DNA of 64,000 nucleotides from NCBI RefSeq assembly GCF_036324505.1, contig NC_086350.1:24747257-24811256 (forward strand), in the 5' to 3' direction. A program made the position numbers and the translations under genes. This document shows, piece by piece, positions 1 through 10,559 of this stretch (position 1 is the first letter of the stretch; every line of letters begins with the position of its first letter). Origin of the DNA: Eleginops maclovinus (taxonomy: Eukaryota > Chordata > Actinopteri > Perciformes > Eleginopidae). The notes beneath the pieces were generated by a model. The model saw only the letters and a program-made list of their open reading frames with translations. It had not been told where the DNA came from and did no database searches.

Positions 1-650
1 CCACTGATATCCGTAGATTCATCAAGTTGTAATGCAAATTTAGCACTGATGCGCAACTTTTCCAAAACTATCTTTTCAATGTCTGCAGACATGTCTTGAA
101 TACGTCTGGAAATTGTATTATTTGAAAGAGGGACTTGGGCTAATTCTTTAACGGCGCCAGGGCCGAGCATCTCTTGCAAGATAATTTTGCATGCAGGCAT
201 TATTAATGTCTCTGCCACGGTGTGTGGTTGTTTTGATTTGGCGATGAGTTCAGCAACTTGGTAGCTAGCTTTAAGAGCTTTTTCACCCGTCTTGGTGGTT
301 TTCCTCAATAAAGCTGCCTGTTTCCCAGTCTGTTCACGCAGTTTAACAAAATAGTCTGTATTCTTGTTTTGAAGTGACGGGTGTTTTGTCTCTAAATGGC
401 GTTTGAGTTTACTTGGAACCATGGCACTGTTGGACAACTTTTCCCCGCACACCAGGCATAGCGGAGTTGGAGCACTTGGTTCCCCGGTAAAGGTAAATCC
501 AAACGCAAGATAACTTTCACTGTACTGTCTTGGGCTCACCTTTTTTGTTTTCTTCTGACCAGTACTCGTGCTAGGGCTTTCATCTGGGTCGGAATTTTCT
601 TCAGGACCCAGGTCAGATTGAGTACTTTTTCTTTTCAAATATTTATCCAT
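1..650 (-). CDS. ZBED5/FAM200-like hAT transposase, N-terminal part
   Basis: The frame is open from an ATG at 650 to the window edge (216 residues, no stop). A lysine-, serine- and acid-rich N-terminus is followed by a BED-type zinc finger with Cys65, Cys68, His85 and His90 (CLVCGEKL ... HLETKH). Then comes the N-terminal part of the hAT catalytic domain, ending in [11 protein letters not shown], where hAT transposases carry the first catalytic aspartate. Related ZBED5-type proteins are domesticated hAT transposases; this copy is still next to its own terminus, so it is a transposon and not a host gene. It resembles the broken copy at 60986-62691. Whether the full ORF is intact cannot be seen here. 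Confidence 0.85.
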   Translation of the reverse strand, partial: MDKYLKRKSTQSDLGPEENSDPDESPSTSTGQKKTKKVSPRQYSESYLAFGFTFTGEPSAPTPLCLVCGEKLSNSAMVPSKLKRHLETKHPSLQNKNTDYFVKLREQTGKQAALLRKTTKTGEKALKASYQVAELIAKSKQPHTVAETLIMPACKIILQEMLGPGAVKELAQVPLSNNTISRRIQDMSADIEKIVLEKLRISAKFALQLDESTDIS

Positions 651-955
651 AGTTATCACCTGCACTGTCTCACTCGAAGCATGGCTATGAACTTCCGGCT
701 GCTGCGGGACATATCACTCTTCTTCTTTGTATTTTTTAAGACCGTTGGCAACCAAACCAGCAACAACTAGCATTACCGTCACGACATATCGCTCTGATAC
801 ACTGCCCTCTATTGGAAGAGCATCGAATTGTTTTGCTGTCACTACATGCCGCTCACTTAGAACCAATCAGGTGAAATTGGATAATTTTCCACGGCACACC
901 TGACGATTTGTCACGGCACACTAGTGTGCCGCGGCACAGTGGTTGGGAAACACTG
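1..955 (-). mobile_element. ZBED5-like hAT transposon, 5' part (continues beyond left edge)
   Basis: The element reads on the minus strand and its terminus is at 955, where the reverse complement starts CAGTGTTTCCCAACCACTG, a typical hAT end. The region from 651 to 955 is the 5' non-coding part, with the short palindrome-rich run GCGGCACACTAGTGTGCC close to the end. The transposase reading frame begins at 650. The eight bases outside the end (956-963) are the expected target duplication, but the other end lies outside the window, so this cannot be confirmed. The element has inserted into the 3' LTR of the Gmr1-type retrotransposon: sequence homology to the other LTR starts immediately at 956. 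Confidence 0.85.
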
Positions 956-1350
956 CGCTAACCTAGTGTCTCTCACATATGTTATCTACGTGATGAGATG
1001 TAAAGGGTACCCCAAACTTACCTAACTCCTCCACCTCCCACCACACACACACAGTCACAACATATAGCACAGGATACACGATTGTCACAGTAATTTAACA
1101 CGCAGTCAAATTGAGGCTCTGCAGTCAGCAGCAGGCCCAGCAGTGAGCCCAGAAGGCTTCCTGGTTGTGTCCTTTATGGCTGGTCCTGGGTGCTGATTGG
1201 TCAGCTGAGGGTGAGAGGGGCCAATCAGTCATCAGTCAGAGATGCCCAGGCAGGTACTGATCAGCTGCTGATTAGCTGTAGCGAATGACAGGGAGTAGAG
1301 AAAAGAGCAGGAGGCAAGAAACAAAAGTACAGCCTGCCCGGCACGTAACA
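956..1350 (-). repeat. Partial 3' LTR of the Gmr1-type element
   Basis: This segment matches 12822-13216 with about three substitutions and two small indels (one extra C, and four extra bases in a CA-rich run). In element orientation it starts TGTTACGTGCCGGGCAGG at 1350. It is cut at 956 by the hAT insertion, so roughly the last 300 bases of the LTR must lie past the far end of that hAT, outside the window. The high similarity of the two LTRs suggests a recent insertion. Confidence 0.85.
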
Positions 1351-1360
1351 CCCCCACACA
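1351..1360 (-). promoter_or_regulatory. Polypurine tract next to 3' LTR
   Basis: In element orientation the bases just before the LTR read TGTGTGGGGG, followed directly by TGTTACG. A purine run at this place primes plus-strand DNA synthesis in LTR retrotransposons. Confidence 0.6.
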
Positions 1361-1399
1361 TATAAATCCAAACAGTATGTTTGGACCTGGCAATAACCT

Positions 1400-1930
1400 T
1401 TACATAGCACGAGATAGTGCATCAGCCAGAATATTATCGGCTCCCTTTTTATGGCTTATTTCAAGGTTGTAGTTCCCAACAATCAATGACCAACGCATAA
1501 GGCGTTGATTGTGATTGTACATTCTTGCAAGAAAAACCAGGGGATTATCGTCAGTATATACCTGAATAGGTTTGACACTGGAGCCAACATAGACCTCAAT
1601 GTGCTGCAAGGCAAACAATAGGGCTAAAGCTTCCTTCTCAATGGTGGAGTACTTAACTTGATGTTTGTTAAACTTCCGGGAGAAGTAACTCACGGGATGA
1701 TCGATGCCCTGTGCATCTGGTTGCAGAAGAACGGCCCCTGCTCCAACTCCACTGGCATCGACCTCAAGCTTGAAGGGTATCGAAAAGTCGGGTGCAGAAA
1801 GAACAGGAGAGCAACACAGAATACCCTTAAGGCTTTCAAATGAGTGTTGGCACTCACCAGACCATACAAAAGGTTTGGAGGGACTGGTCACGTAGTCAGT
1901 GGGGCTGCCACCGAGGAGAAGTTTCTGCAA
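1400..1930 (-). CDS. Gmr1 pol: end of RT connection and RNase H
   Basis: This is the C-terminal part of pol and ends with a stop at 1400. The RNase H active-site pattern is complete: an aspartate in [14 protein letters not shown], a glutamate in [11 protein letters not shown], an aspartate in YTDDNPL and a final aspartate in ADALSR. RNase H removes the RNA strand during reverse transcription. The upstream part of the protein is in another frame (see 1931-2142), so this ORF alone is a piece of a broken polyprotein. Confidence 0.85.
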   Translation of the reverse strand: MQKLLLGGSPTDYVTSPSKPFVWSGECQHSFESLKGILCCSPVLSAPDFSIPFKLEVDASGVGAGAVLLQPDAQGIDHPVSYFSRKFNKHQVKYSTIEKEALALLFALQHIEVYVGSSVKPIQVYTDDNPLVFLARMYNHNQRLMRWSLIVGNYNLEISHKKGADNILADALSRAM

Positions 1931-2142
1931 AAATGGCGATAGTACCCTGCCATTCCCAGGAAGCGGCGAAGTTCCCTCCTGGTGGATGGCACCGGCAGGG
2001 AGGCAATTGCCCTGATCTTTGCATCAGCAGGGCACACCTACCCTCGGCCAACTTGTTGACCAAGGTAGAGGACGGTACCTTTTCCAAACTCACATTTGGC
2101 AAGGTTTAGTGTTAGGGATGCAGCCGACAAACATTTAAATAT
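1931..2142 (-). pseudogene. Gmr1 pol: frameshifted RT thumb/connection
   Basis: Between the RT ORF and the RNase H ORF the coding similarity continues in a different frame (AKCEFGKGTVLYLGQ near 2100, then a stretch with [18 protein letters not shown] character near 1950). The frame changes near 2143 and again near 1930, so no continuous protein can be made. Confidence 0.65.
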
Positions 2143-2765
2143 TTAACTTAAGGTACTCATGTGGCTAGGCCAGTCATTAGAATAGACCACAATGTCATCC
2201 AGATATGCCTTACACTGTGAAACATGTCCCAATACAAGATTTACCAGCCTTTGAAAGGTGGCAGGGGCATTACACATCCCAAAAGGCATCACAGTGTACT
2301 GAAAGAAACCGTCAGGGGTTACAAAAGCTGATATATCAGAAGCACGCTGTGTTAAAGGAACTTGCCAGTATCCCTTTAACATGTCCAACTTGCTGACAAA
2401 TTTTGCGGGACCAATCTCATCAATGCAGTCATCAATGAGCGGTAACGGGTGTGCATCGGGGACAGTGACAGCATTGACTTTGCGAAAGTCAGTGCAGAAT
2501 CTGGGACTTCCATCTGCCTTTGTGTCCAGCAGACAAGGTGAACTCCAGGGACTAGAACTAGGCCTTGCAAACCCATTTTGAAGGAGATACTCAACTTCCT
2601 TTTTCATAACTTCCCTCTTAACTGGGTTAACCCTATACGCACGCTGTTTGATGGGCAAAGGGTTGGTCAACACAACATCATGAACTATGACAGAAGTTTG
2701 TGAGGGAGTGTTATTGAAAAGACATGCAAAGTCAAATATCAGGGACTTAATATCATTTCCCTGAT
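2143..2765 (-). CDS. Gmr1 pol: reverse transcriptase, 5' edge at Academ insertion
   Basis: This is a Ty3-type reverse transcriptase. Visible motifs include WSSPCLLDTKADGSPRFCTDFR, VSKLDMLKGYWQVPL (motif A), TVMPFGMCNAPATFQR and the catalytic box YLDDIVVYS. The frame is open from the edge of the inserted DNA transposon at about 2765 and ends in a premature stop at 2143. On the other side of the insert the same frame continues into the integrase C-terminus (8985), so integrase and RT were one reading frame before the insertion. Confidence 0.88.
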
Positions 2766-2768
2766 TAT

Positions 2769-3354
2769 TAGTCTAGACGGATTTCAGAAAAAAGGCCTTT
2801 TATAAGAAGTAAGGAGCATTTATGGGTACAAGTCGGGAACCGGCCTACCTTACATATTTCAAGGGTGCTGAGTCCAAAAAAACCGGTACCCGGGTGAAAT
2901 TTTGAGGTTTTGACCTTCTAATTTGCATATTAAAATGGCCGCCAAATTGCCCATCTTGCACAGTTATTGGACCATTTCCTCCTAGTTTTTTTTGTAAGTA
3001 GGCAATCAAGATGAGGAAATTAAGTTTCTAGATCGATAGTCAAGGGTCAAACAAGGATATAGTGGAGGCTCAGTGCCTTTTTTATGTATATATATATGCA
3101 AAATACCAACTTTTAAGGTGAAATTAAGCATTATTTGTGTCATTTTTTAAGGCCGACATAAATATTAAATAAAAGTTACTCTGAATATTTCCCTGTTGAT
3201 ATGACATATGATGTACACCATATTATATGATAACAAAGAAAAAAATCCATTGCAAGTTGTCTGAGATTTCATGTTTTTTTTTTTTTTTTTTTTGCAAATT
3301 AAGCATTTGTTCTCTAAATTCTAAGACGGGAAAAACCCAGGTGAATAGGGAAAA
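2769..3354 (+). repeat. Left terminal inverted repeat of Academ-like element
   Basis: This arm of about 586 bp pairs with 8420-8981. Well-matched blocks include GTAAGGAGCATTTATGGGTA-like sequence near 2808-2830, AATTTGCATATTAAAATGGC near 2920, and GGTGAATAGGGAAAAA near 3340. A (TA)4 run and poly-T runs account for most length differences. The outermost 30 bases match less well than the rest, apart from CTAGACGG. Confidence 0.85.
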
Positions 3355-4295
3355 ATATTCAAAAAGAGACCACCATGAAACGTACCAAGTTGAATATTTA
3401 GATCAGTACATAGCATGGTCAGTCCCATCGCTGAGGACCCTTTGCCTGAGGTGAATTAACAGCAAAGAGGATCGTAACAGTTTCACACGCTTTGGTAAGT
3501 TTCCTGCTTTTTGATTTTTTTAGACAAAAAATGTCAATATTCCTTAGTTATTGATTGAGCTTGTTAACCCTATTTATCCAAAATGATACTTTTTCAACCA
3601 TAGTGGGTCAAAATTGTGTATTTCAATGATATTGAGATGGCTAGCAACTGGGAGAAAACTAGCTAACAGTTAGCTAACAGTTTTGGAGGGGAAAAAAACA
3701 GCTAGCTAGTTTTTTTTTCTTCCAGTTGTGCCCTAAAGATGACCACCTCTGTTGATACAAGTTTATTTCTTATAATTCCAACCCAAACATAGCCCTGTGG
3801 CAGCATAAATCCCCCTACTTTCTAGCTAGCTAGCTAGCTAACAAGCTATCATAGGGCAATGGATGCTGGGGAGTGACTGCTGTGACAGGGCTAGATTTGG
3901 GGGGAGGAATTATCAAAAATACATGTGTCAACAGAGGTGGTATATCCTCAAAGGGCCATACCAGTTATGAAACATTCATGTAACATTAGGGGTGGGAGAA
4001 AAAATCGATTCACATATACATCACGATATCTTTTTTGACGATTTTTAAATAGATCTTTTTCTTCTTTATTGTGCAATGTGCATTTGTTCGCCTTTTTTAC
4101 ATACAGAGAGTACAGGTTTTGAAAAGGGTTTAAGTTCACTTTATAATGGAGTATGTTAATTTGGCTCCTACAGTATTTGTGTGCAGATAAATGTTAAAAA
4201 TGCAGACTAAAAATCGAGAGAATCGGCAATATCGTATATCGGTATAAGGTACTCAGTGAAAAATCATCAACCACAATTCCACTGTCTTACTGCAG
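3355..4295 (+). other. 5' non-coding part of Academ-like element with inner hairpin
   Basis: This holds no ORF of note. It includes an (AGCT)n run at about 3822-3841, an inner inverted repeat (separate entry, 3729-3957) and, at 3984-4260, an AT-rich block with GGTGGGAGAAAAAATCGATT at its left side that looks like a short degenerate hAT-type repeat. At 4281-4295 the sequence ACTGTCTTACTGCAG is a good splice acceptor, so an intron may end here, with an upstream exon or 5' UTR inside this region. Confidence 0.45.
3729..3957. repeat. Inverted repeat, about 100-bp arms, inside Academ-like element
   Basis: The left arm, reading GCCCTAAAGATGACCACC from 3731 on, pairs with the reverse complement of 3860-3957 (ACCACCTCTGTTGA is shared, then TAATTCC, AGCCCTGT and CAGCA in the same order). 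The arms are separated by the AGCT-rich run. It could be a small MITE that landed in the element, or a hairpin that belongs to it. Confidence 0.6.
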
Positions 4296-7200
4296 TAGAA
4301 GGGCAACATTTCGTGAAAAGTTGCAGTCACAGCTGGGTGACATCTTCAACTTTTTTCAACCTCTTGATAGGTGTCCATCCGAGCGAAAAACCATACTAAT
4401 TCCGACAAAGTACGCAAATACGGTGGCAAATACAGCAGTGTTGGAAATGATGGATGAGGATGAGAGTGAGAAAACATTGCCTCAGTATGTGCCTACAGAT
4501 GACAGTTTCTTATCACTTGTACATGTAGCGCTGAAAATTCATCAAGAGTTGATAGAAACCCCAGGCCATAAAGGTTTCTCTGTAAGTGAGGATGACGCTA
4601 TTGCATGTGTCCCAGATAGTTTATATATGCTACTGAGACTAATCGTTGGTGGTCAAGAGGCATTTGAAAATGACAATTCTGAAAAGAATGAAGACCTTCT
4701 CCGTAGAAAAGTGCTGAGCATAGCACAGGACCTGATCTACTGTGTCAGTCGCGGCAGAAAATGGACACCTAAACATATCGGACTGGCTACTACACTACAT
4801 CAGGCTACACGATCAAAACAGCTGGTAGAGTTATTCAACAAGGCCGGCCACTGTTTGAACTATGAGCAGGTGATGAAGGTAGACAATGCCTTAGCTGAGA
4901 GTACCTTAAAATCTATGGACCCAGCAACCGGTGCCATTATTCCACCAAACATGGTAGCAAATCGATTCATCCACTTCACTGCTGACAACATTGACATCCT
5001 TGATGAGTCCTTAGATGGAAAGAACACCTTTCATGCAACCCAAATGGCAGCCTGGCAACGGGGAAAAAAAGATATAGAACTTGACATGCTGAAGCCCTCC
5101 ACTAGCCGTACACTGGTTGTGCCAGATGTCCTGGAGAACCTGCACCACGTCAATGTACATTCTGCCACAAGCAAGCCAGTATTCACATCACATGTTAACA
5201 AGACCTGGTTTACCAGACCTAAAGGAGACAGTGAGTGTGTGAAACAAGCACAAGCAACAGACATGGCTTTCTTCCTGCGACGTCAGGATTCTGAACCCAA
5301 ACCTTCTTGGACCGTTTTCAATCAGTCAGTCTCGTCAAAGGAACCAGAGCAGACAGCAGTAGGATATTTGCCAATAGTCCTTGCTCCAGCTCATGAGTAT
5401 GATACGCTCAATACAGTTGTGAAGAGGTGCATGGCAATATCATCACATTTTGGCCAGGAGCATACAGTCATAACAGTGGACCAAGCTCTTTACTGCAAGC
5501 TCATGGAACTGAAGTGGTGTGTTGAGGAATATCAGGGCAAGTTAATCCCTCGGCTTGGTGGACTTCATATTGCAATGAACTTCCTAAAGACTATCGGAGA
5601 TCACATGGCTGGGTCTGGTCTAGCTGAAGTGTGGCTGGAGAGTGGATTGCTGGGGGAGGGTGCTGTCATGCTTGTCATGTCAGGGAAAGCATACAACAAG
5701 GGTATGAGAGCTCACAAACTGACCTTGCAGGCCCTATGGCAGCTTTTGTTGCCAACATTCCTCGCGTTTGCTGCAGAATCAAACAAGGAATGCCATGATG
5801 AGATCTCTGCTATGGCTGCTGATGAAAATCCTGAAATGATTCCTCAGTTGATAACATATCTGAAGCAGGAACAGTTTGACAGTCTCCTCAAAGATTTCAT
5901 CGCAAGTAAATCTGAAGATGTCAACTTTGTCTTCTGGTGGAACTACATGGATATGGTCTCAACACTGTTGCAGTTTACACGAGCTCAGCGTGATGGACTC
6001 TGGGAGCTTCATCTTCACTCCTTCAGCTGGATGTTGCCGTACTTCATGCGATATGACCACCTGAACTATGCAAGATGGGGGCCAGTGTATATTGCTGAGA
6101 TGCACCAACTCCCAGAACCTGTACTATCTGAGTTCCAAAGAGGCAACTTTGTTGTGAAGCGGTCCGATCAACGATTCAACCAGGTCGATCCAGACCAAGC
6201 AATGGAGTGGATCAACGGAACAGGGAAAAAAGGAGGGGGGATCATTGGCATTACTAAGACACCTTCAGCCCTTTCCAGATGGACACTCTCCTACAACATG
6301 AGGTCCCATGTAGCAGAAGAGACACATTTGATGTTCAGCAACACACCTGAGAAAACCTACGTCCACAATGAAGCTACCAAATCCCGTGAAAAGAGAGACA
6401 ACAGAGACGAAATGGCATTGGTTTTAGTCTTCAAAGGGTTCAAGGTGTTTGATTCAGTCTCCTCAGGCTCATTGCAAAATCTCGCCACGAAAGACGTTGC
6501 CACAGAGGCTATCCAAAGCTCATTACTTTCTGCCAAAGACCTAGGACAAGAAAAAGTGAATTCATTCATTGAGAAAAGGATGATTGTTCCTGAGGACAAA
6601 GATAAACCAGAGGTCCCAATCCATGCAACCCTACATAAGAGCAAAGCTAAAACATTTGCATCTCTGTATGAAGTGGCCAAAAATCCTAAAATCAAAGACA
6701 ACAGAACTGTCATAAAGGCTGACCGAAACATTCTCAAACGCCTTGTTACGGCCTATGAGGCAGGTCGTCCAGTTGACTTACCAGCTGTCCTAAAACACGA
6801 GCTTCTGCCAGTTCCCATATCCCTTGCTGAAATGAATGGGACACTTCGCACTGGAAACAAGTCTGTATTAGTAAATAAGTTAACTGAAGACATAGTCTGT
6901 CCTGAGGCTATTGAACTTCCCGACATGTCATCTTGTCTCATCATAGATGGACAGGCACTTGTGGTTGCCCTTGGAAAGCCAGACAAAGCAGTGACATTTG
7001 GGGATCTGGCCGACACATTTGTCAGAGCAGTGTTGAAAGCAGGATGTTACTATAAAAGGATAGACGTTGTGTTTGACAGATACAGAGAAGAGACCATCAA
7101 GGGTGCTACCAGGACACGACGCACAAAAGCAGCTCAACCAATCAGACGACTTGTTGAGGGTCGTGATGTGCCTCTTCCAAAAAACTGGACCAATTTCCTG

Positions 7201-8157
7201 TCCCTCCCTGACAACAAAGCTGATCTTGCCAATCTACTCTCTGAAGAACTATGTGCTCAGGCACCGGATGATAAAGAGATAGTAGTTGCTGGTGGGTTCA
7301 GAGACGAAGAGACGGAGGTTAGGTCATCAAAAGCAACAACCAACCTGACTCATCTGAGAGCCACACACGAAGAGGCAGATACCCGATTGGTATTACATGC
7401 AGTGCACTGCCAGTCAGACACAGTAGTCGTGTCATCTAGAGACACTGATGTACTTGTGATTCTCGTTTCCCATTTCCCACACGTAGCATGTAAAAAACTC
7501 TGGCTGTTGTCTGGTACCACAAGGAAGCCACAATATATACCAATTGATGCTGTTTTTAACAAACTGCCAAAGGATTCAGCACCAAGCCTTGTAGCATTTC
7601 ATGCACTAACTGGTTGTGATACCACATCATACATTGCAAGTCACACCAAAAGTACATCATGGAAAGTCTGGAAAATGCACCATCAATTGCTCAGCAACCT
7701 CGGAATTGGTGATCTCACGGAGGAGACTCAAAGATCTTCAGAGGCTTTTGTCTGCAGAATATATGATGTGCATAAAACAGACTCTGTTGATGCAGCAAGG
7801 CATATACTTTTCTCCAGGACAGGTAAACCAGAAGCAATGCCGCCTACAAGCGATGCGCTCCACTTCCATCTGCTGAGAGTACACTACCAGGCAATGGTTT
7901 GGAGAAATGCTCACTATGCCACACCTGAGCTTCCTTCACCCTTGGACATGGGATGGAAAGATGGTGATTCAGGACTACAGCCCATTCTTATGTCACAGAA
8001 CCCAATACCTGAAAGTTGCCTGGAAATGATCAGGTGTGCCTGTAAAAAACAATGCACAACACGCCAGTGCAAATGCCGAAAATCGGGGCTGTTATGCACT
8101 GCAATGTGTACATGTCAGAGTGATGACCAATGTCCTTGTTTAAATGTGGAGTTGTAG
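4296..8157 (+). CDS. Academ-like transposase with FEN1/XPG-type nuclease and CXC-type tail
   Basis: One frame is open from upstream of 4296 to the stop at 8157. The first ATG is at 4447; counting from a TTG at 4321 gives 1278 residues, and the true start may lie in an upstream exon spliced at 4295/4296. The C-terminal third has the full acidic pattern of FEN1/XPG nucleases: Asp876 (IIDGQALV), Asp919 (VVFDRYREE), Glu1017/Glu1018 and Asp1020 (HEEADTR), Asp1041 and Asp1043 (SRDTDVLVIL), Asp1100 (LTGCDTTS). The last 40 residues hold ten cysteines in CXC-like spacing (CACKKQC ... CKC ... CTC ... CPC). The middle (about 350-480, with ITVDQALY at Asp387 and RLGGLHIAMNFL) probably folds as the DDE/RNase H-like transposase, but I could not assign its catalytic residues with certainty. 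No stops or frameshifts are seen, so this copy may be functional. Confidence 0.75.
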
Positions 8158-8419
8158 TCCTCAAGCATACCAAGGCAATGGGTAACCAAAGAACTTGGAA
8201 AAGGACTGCAGAAAGAAATACTAATCAAAATGAAATTCCAAAGACAAATGGCACACAAGCAAACTAGAAAGGTATAAAAACAATTTACCAAAACAAGTGA
8301 CCTATGGAACTTACAGAAGACAGATGAAAGCAAAGCAATTCAGCTAGAAACATGAAAGAAAATATACAGAAACAAGATGTGATCTGTAGAACTGTTCAAG
8401 GGAAGTTTCATGTTTTTTT
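8158..8419 (+). other. 3' non-coding part of Academ-like element
   Basis: A-rich non-coding sequence lies between the stop codon and the right terminal repeat. No coding or repeated structure is seen. Confidence 0.5.
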
Positions 8420-8981
8420 TTTCCCTATTCACTTGGGTTTTTCGATGTTTGAATTAAGAGCATTATGCTTTGTTTGCATAAAAAAATGAATTCTCAGACA
8501 ACTTGCAATGGTGTTTTTCTTAGTTATTATGTAATATGGAATACATCACATATCATATATACACTGGGAACATTTAAGAGTGATATTGACTGAATATTTA
8601 TGTCGGCCTTAAAAAATGACACAAATAATGCTTAATTTCACCTTAAAAGTTGGTATTTTGCATATATATATACATAAAAAAGGCACTGAGCCTCCACTAT
8701 ATCCTTGCTCTGACCCCAGACTATAGATCTAGACACTTAATTCATCATCTTTGATTGCCTACTTACAAAAAAACTTGGGGAAAATGGTCCAACGACTGAG
8801 CAAGATAGGGAGTTTGGCGGCCATTTTGATATGCAAATTAGAAGGTCAAAAACTCAAAATTTCGCTCGGGTACCGGTTTTTTTTGGATTCAGCACCCTTG
8901 AAATATGTAAAGTAGGCCGGTTCCCAACTTGTACCCATAAATGCTCCTTACATTCACTTTTTGGGTACATCCCGTCTAGTC
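8420..8981 (-). repeat. Right terminal inverted repeat of Academ-like element
   Basis: This is the inverted partner of 2769-3354. The integrase frame of the host retrotransposon runs on for some 40 codons into this arm (to 8854), which is an accidental read-through tail and not part of integrase. Confidence 0.85.
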
Positions 8982-8984
8982 TAT

Positions 8985-10158
8985 CAGGGAGATGAGACAA
9001 GTAGTGGGGCAAATCCAACAATACCTCAGTATTGCTTAGTCTTGCCCCCTGTGGTGTTGCATTGCGCATCACCAACTCATCCTCATCCTCCTTTGAGCTC
9101 ACCTTTGAAATTGAGGCCATAGGAGAGACTAATGTCCCCACCTGGTGAGCTTTGGAAGACTCATTTTGGTCATCCCGGGAGCAGTACCTCTTCAGCATGT
9201 TGACATGACACACTCTGGTAGGACGTCTGCAGTCAGGTGTTTGAATGACGTAATTTGTTTCACCAAGCCTCGTATCCACAACATAAGGACCAGAGAATTT
9301 AGTAGACAGAGCAGAACCAGTTACAGGCAATAGAACCAATACTTTGTCTCCTGGCTGCAAGCGCGCTACTGCCTTCTGGTCGTAGCGTTTCTTCATTTTC
9401 CCCTGGGAAGAGACCAGAGCTTCCCTAGCCAAGGAACAGGCCCGATTTAGACGCTCCTTAAGTTTGGCAACATACTCCGGGATACTGCAAACTTTATTCT
9501 TTGGCATGATCAGATGCTCTTTAAGAACCCTTAATGGTCCTCTGACCTCATGTCCAAACACTAACTCAGCAGGACTAAAACCTAGAGACTCCTGAACAGC
9601 TTCCCGGGCAGCGAATAACACCAAAGGAACACCATCATCCCAATCTCTATGAGACTCATGGCAATGTTTTCTTAGCATGCATTTCATGGTCTGGTGAAAT
9701 CTCTCTAGAGCCCCCTGACTTTCAGGATGATACGGGCTGGATGTCACATGCTTGATACCTAAGGTGTCAAGTACCCGGGCGAACACTTTAGACATAAAGT
9801 TGGTTCCTTGATCCGTTTGAACCACCTTGGGTAGACCAAAGAGGGAAAAAAACTCCAAAAGTGCCCTGGTGACAACTGGAGCAGTGATTTTCCGTAGTGG
9901 AATGTCTTCTGGGAACCTAGTGGAAGCACACATGACAGTTAAGAGAAACTGATTTCCAGTTTTAGTTTTTGGCAAAGGTCCCACACAATCCACAATCACT
10001 CTTTCAAATGGCTCCCCCATTACTGGAATGGGGATGAGAGGAGCAGGGTGAATCACTTGATTCGGCTTACCAGCAACCTGGCATACATGGCATGATCGAC
10101 AATGAAGAACAACATCTGACTTGAGTCCTGGCCAAAACAAATGTTTTAAGACTGTCAT
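8985..10158 (-). CDS. Gmr1 pol: integrase
   Basis: The frame runs from 10158 to the insertion point at about 8985. It begins in the second half of the zinc-binding domain (CRSCHVC) and holds the DDE catalytic triad of integrase: Asp in VDCVGPLP, Asp in VVQTDQGTNF, and Glu in SQGALERFHQ. The C-terminal part has a small beta-rich domain (LQPGDKVLVLLPV) followed by a G-x-Y/F-type region (FSGPYVV). Integrase joins the DNA copy to the host genome. The first half of the zinc-binding domain is in the neighbouring ORF with a frameshift at about 10156. Confidence 0.88.
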
Positions 10159-10559
10159 AAGTTTTTGTTACCCCCATGTGACCTGACCAGATGATCATGA
10201 GCCAAGGACATCACTTGAGAACGATAGACTGTTGGCACAACAACCTGATAAATTGCACAGGAGTCTGACTCTTCACAGGTCTCACTAACCCAACGACGCA
10301 TCAATAGGCCATCCTCGATAATGTAGGCCCTCTTCTTTGACTTGGCGTCTTCCTCACTGGTAACAGAAGAGAGACATTTGGAAAGTGTTTTATCACTTAG
10401 CTGGGCTGCCAAGAATTCTTCCCTAGAGGCAGGCAGTTGTACAAGTTCAGTGTAGTTACGGGATGATCCAGCACCAGCAGACCGGGCCTCCTCTGGCAGT
10501 TTGTCCGACTCAGTCATGACATGAGGAAACTGCCCTGTAGCAAGAAAAGAGTTAGACAA
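10155..10559 (-). CDS. Gmr1 pol: region before integrase and its HH zinc half
   Basis: This 134-residue ORF ends with HDHLVRSHGG, the two histidines of the integrase HHCC zinc-binding domain. The cysteines follow in the next frame at 10158, so a one-base frameshift separates two halves of a single domain. Upstream the frame is closed by a stop next to a poly-T run (10570-10580). The N-terminal part is of unknown function and sits where a spacer between protease and integrase is expected. Confidence 0.75.
   Translation of the reverse strand: MSNSFLATGQFPHVMTESDKLPEEARSAGAGSSRNYTELVQLPASREEFLAAQLSDKTLSKCLSSVTSEEDAKSKKRAYIIEDGLLMRRWVSETCEESDSCAIYQVVVPTVYRSQVMSLAHDHLVRSHGGNKNL

Larger units (their letters stand above)
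2769..8981 (+). mobile_element. Academ-like DNA transposon with XPG/FEN-type nuclease
   Basis: The 6213-bp element has long imperfect terminal inverted repeats (about 2769-3354 and 8420-8981) and one long ORF (to 8157). Comparing both flanks with the interrupted retrotransposon shows TAT on each side (2766-2768 and 8982-8984), so the target duplication is 3 bp (or 2 bp, TA). The inner terminal bases are CTAGACGG at both ends. The TIR plus a protein with a Rad2/XPG/FEN1-like nuclease and a cysteine-rich tail fits the AcademX group of the Academ superfamily, as I remember its description (short 3-4 bp target duplications). I did not compare it with a reference, so the family name is an inference. 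Confidence 0.72.

Noticed and set aside
4321..8157. The 1278-codon ORF as a host gene
   Set aside because: It lies between long terminal inverted repeats with a target duplication inside a retrotransposon.
8854..8984. Last 43 codons of the integrase ORF as integrase sequence
   Set aside because: They are the read-through of the inserted transposon's terminal repeat.
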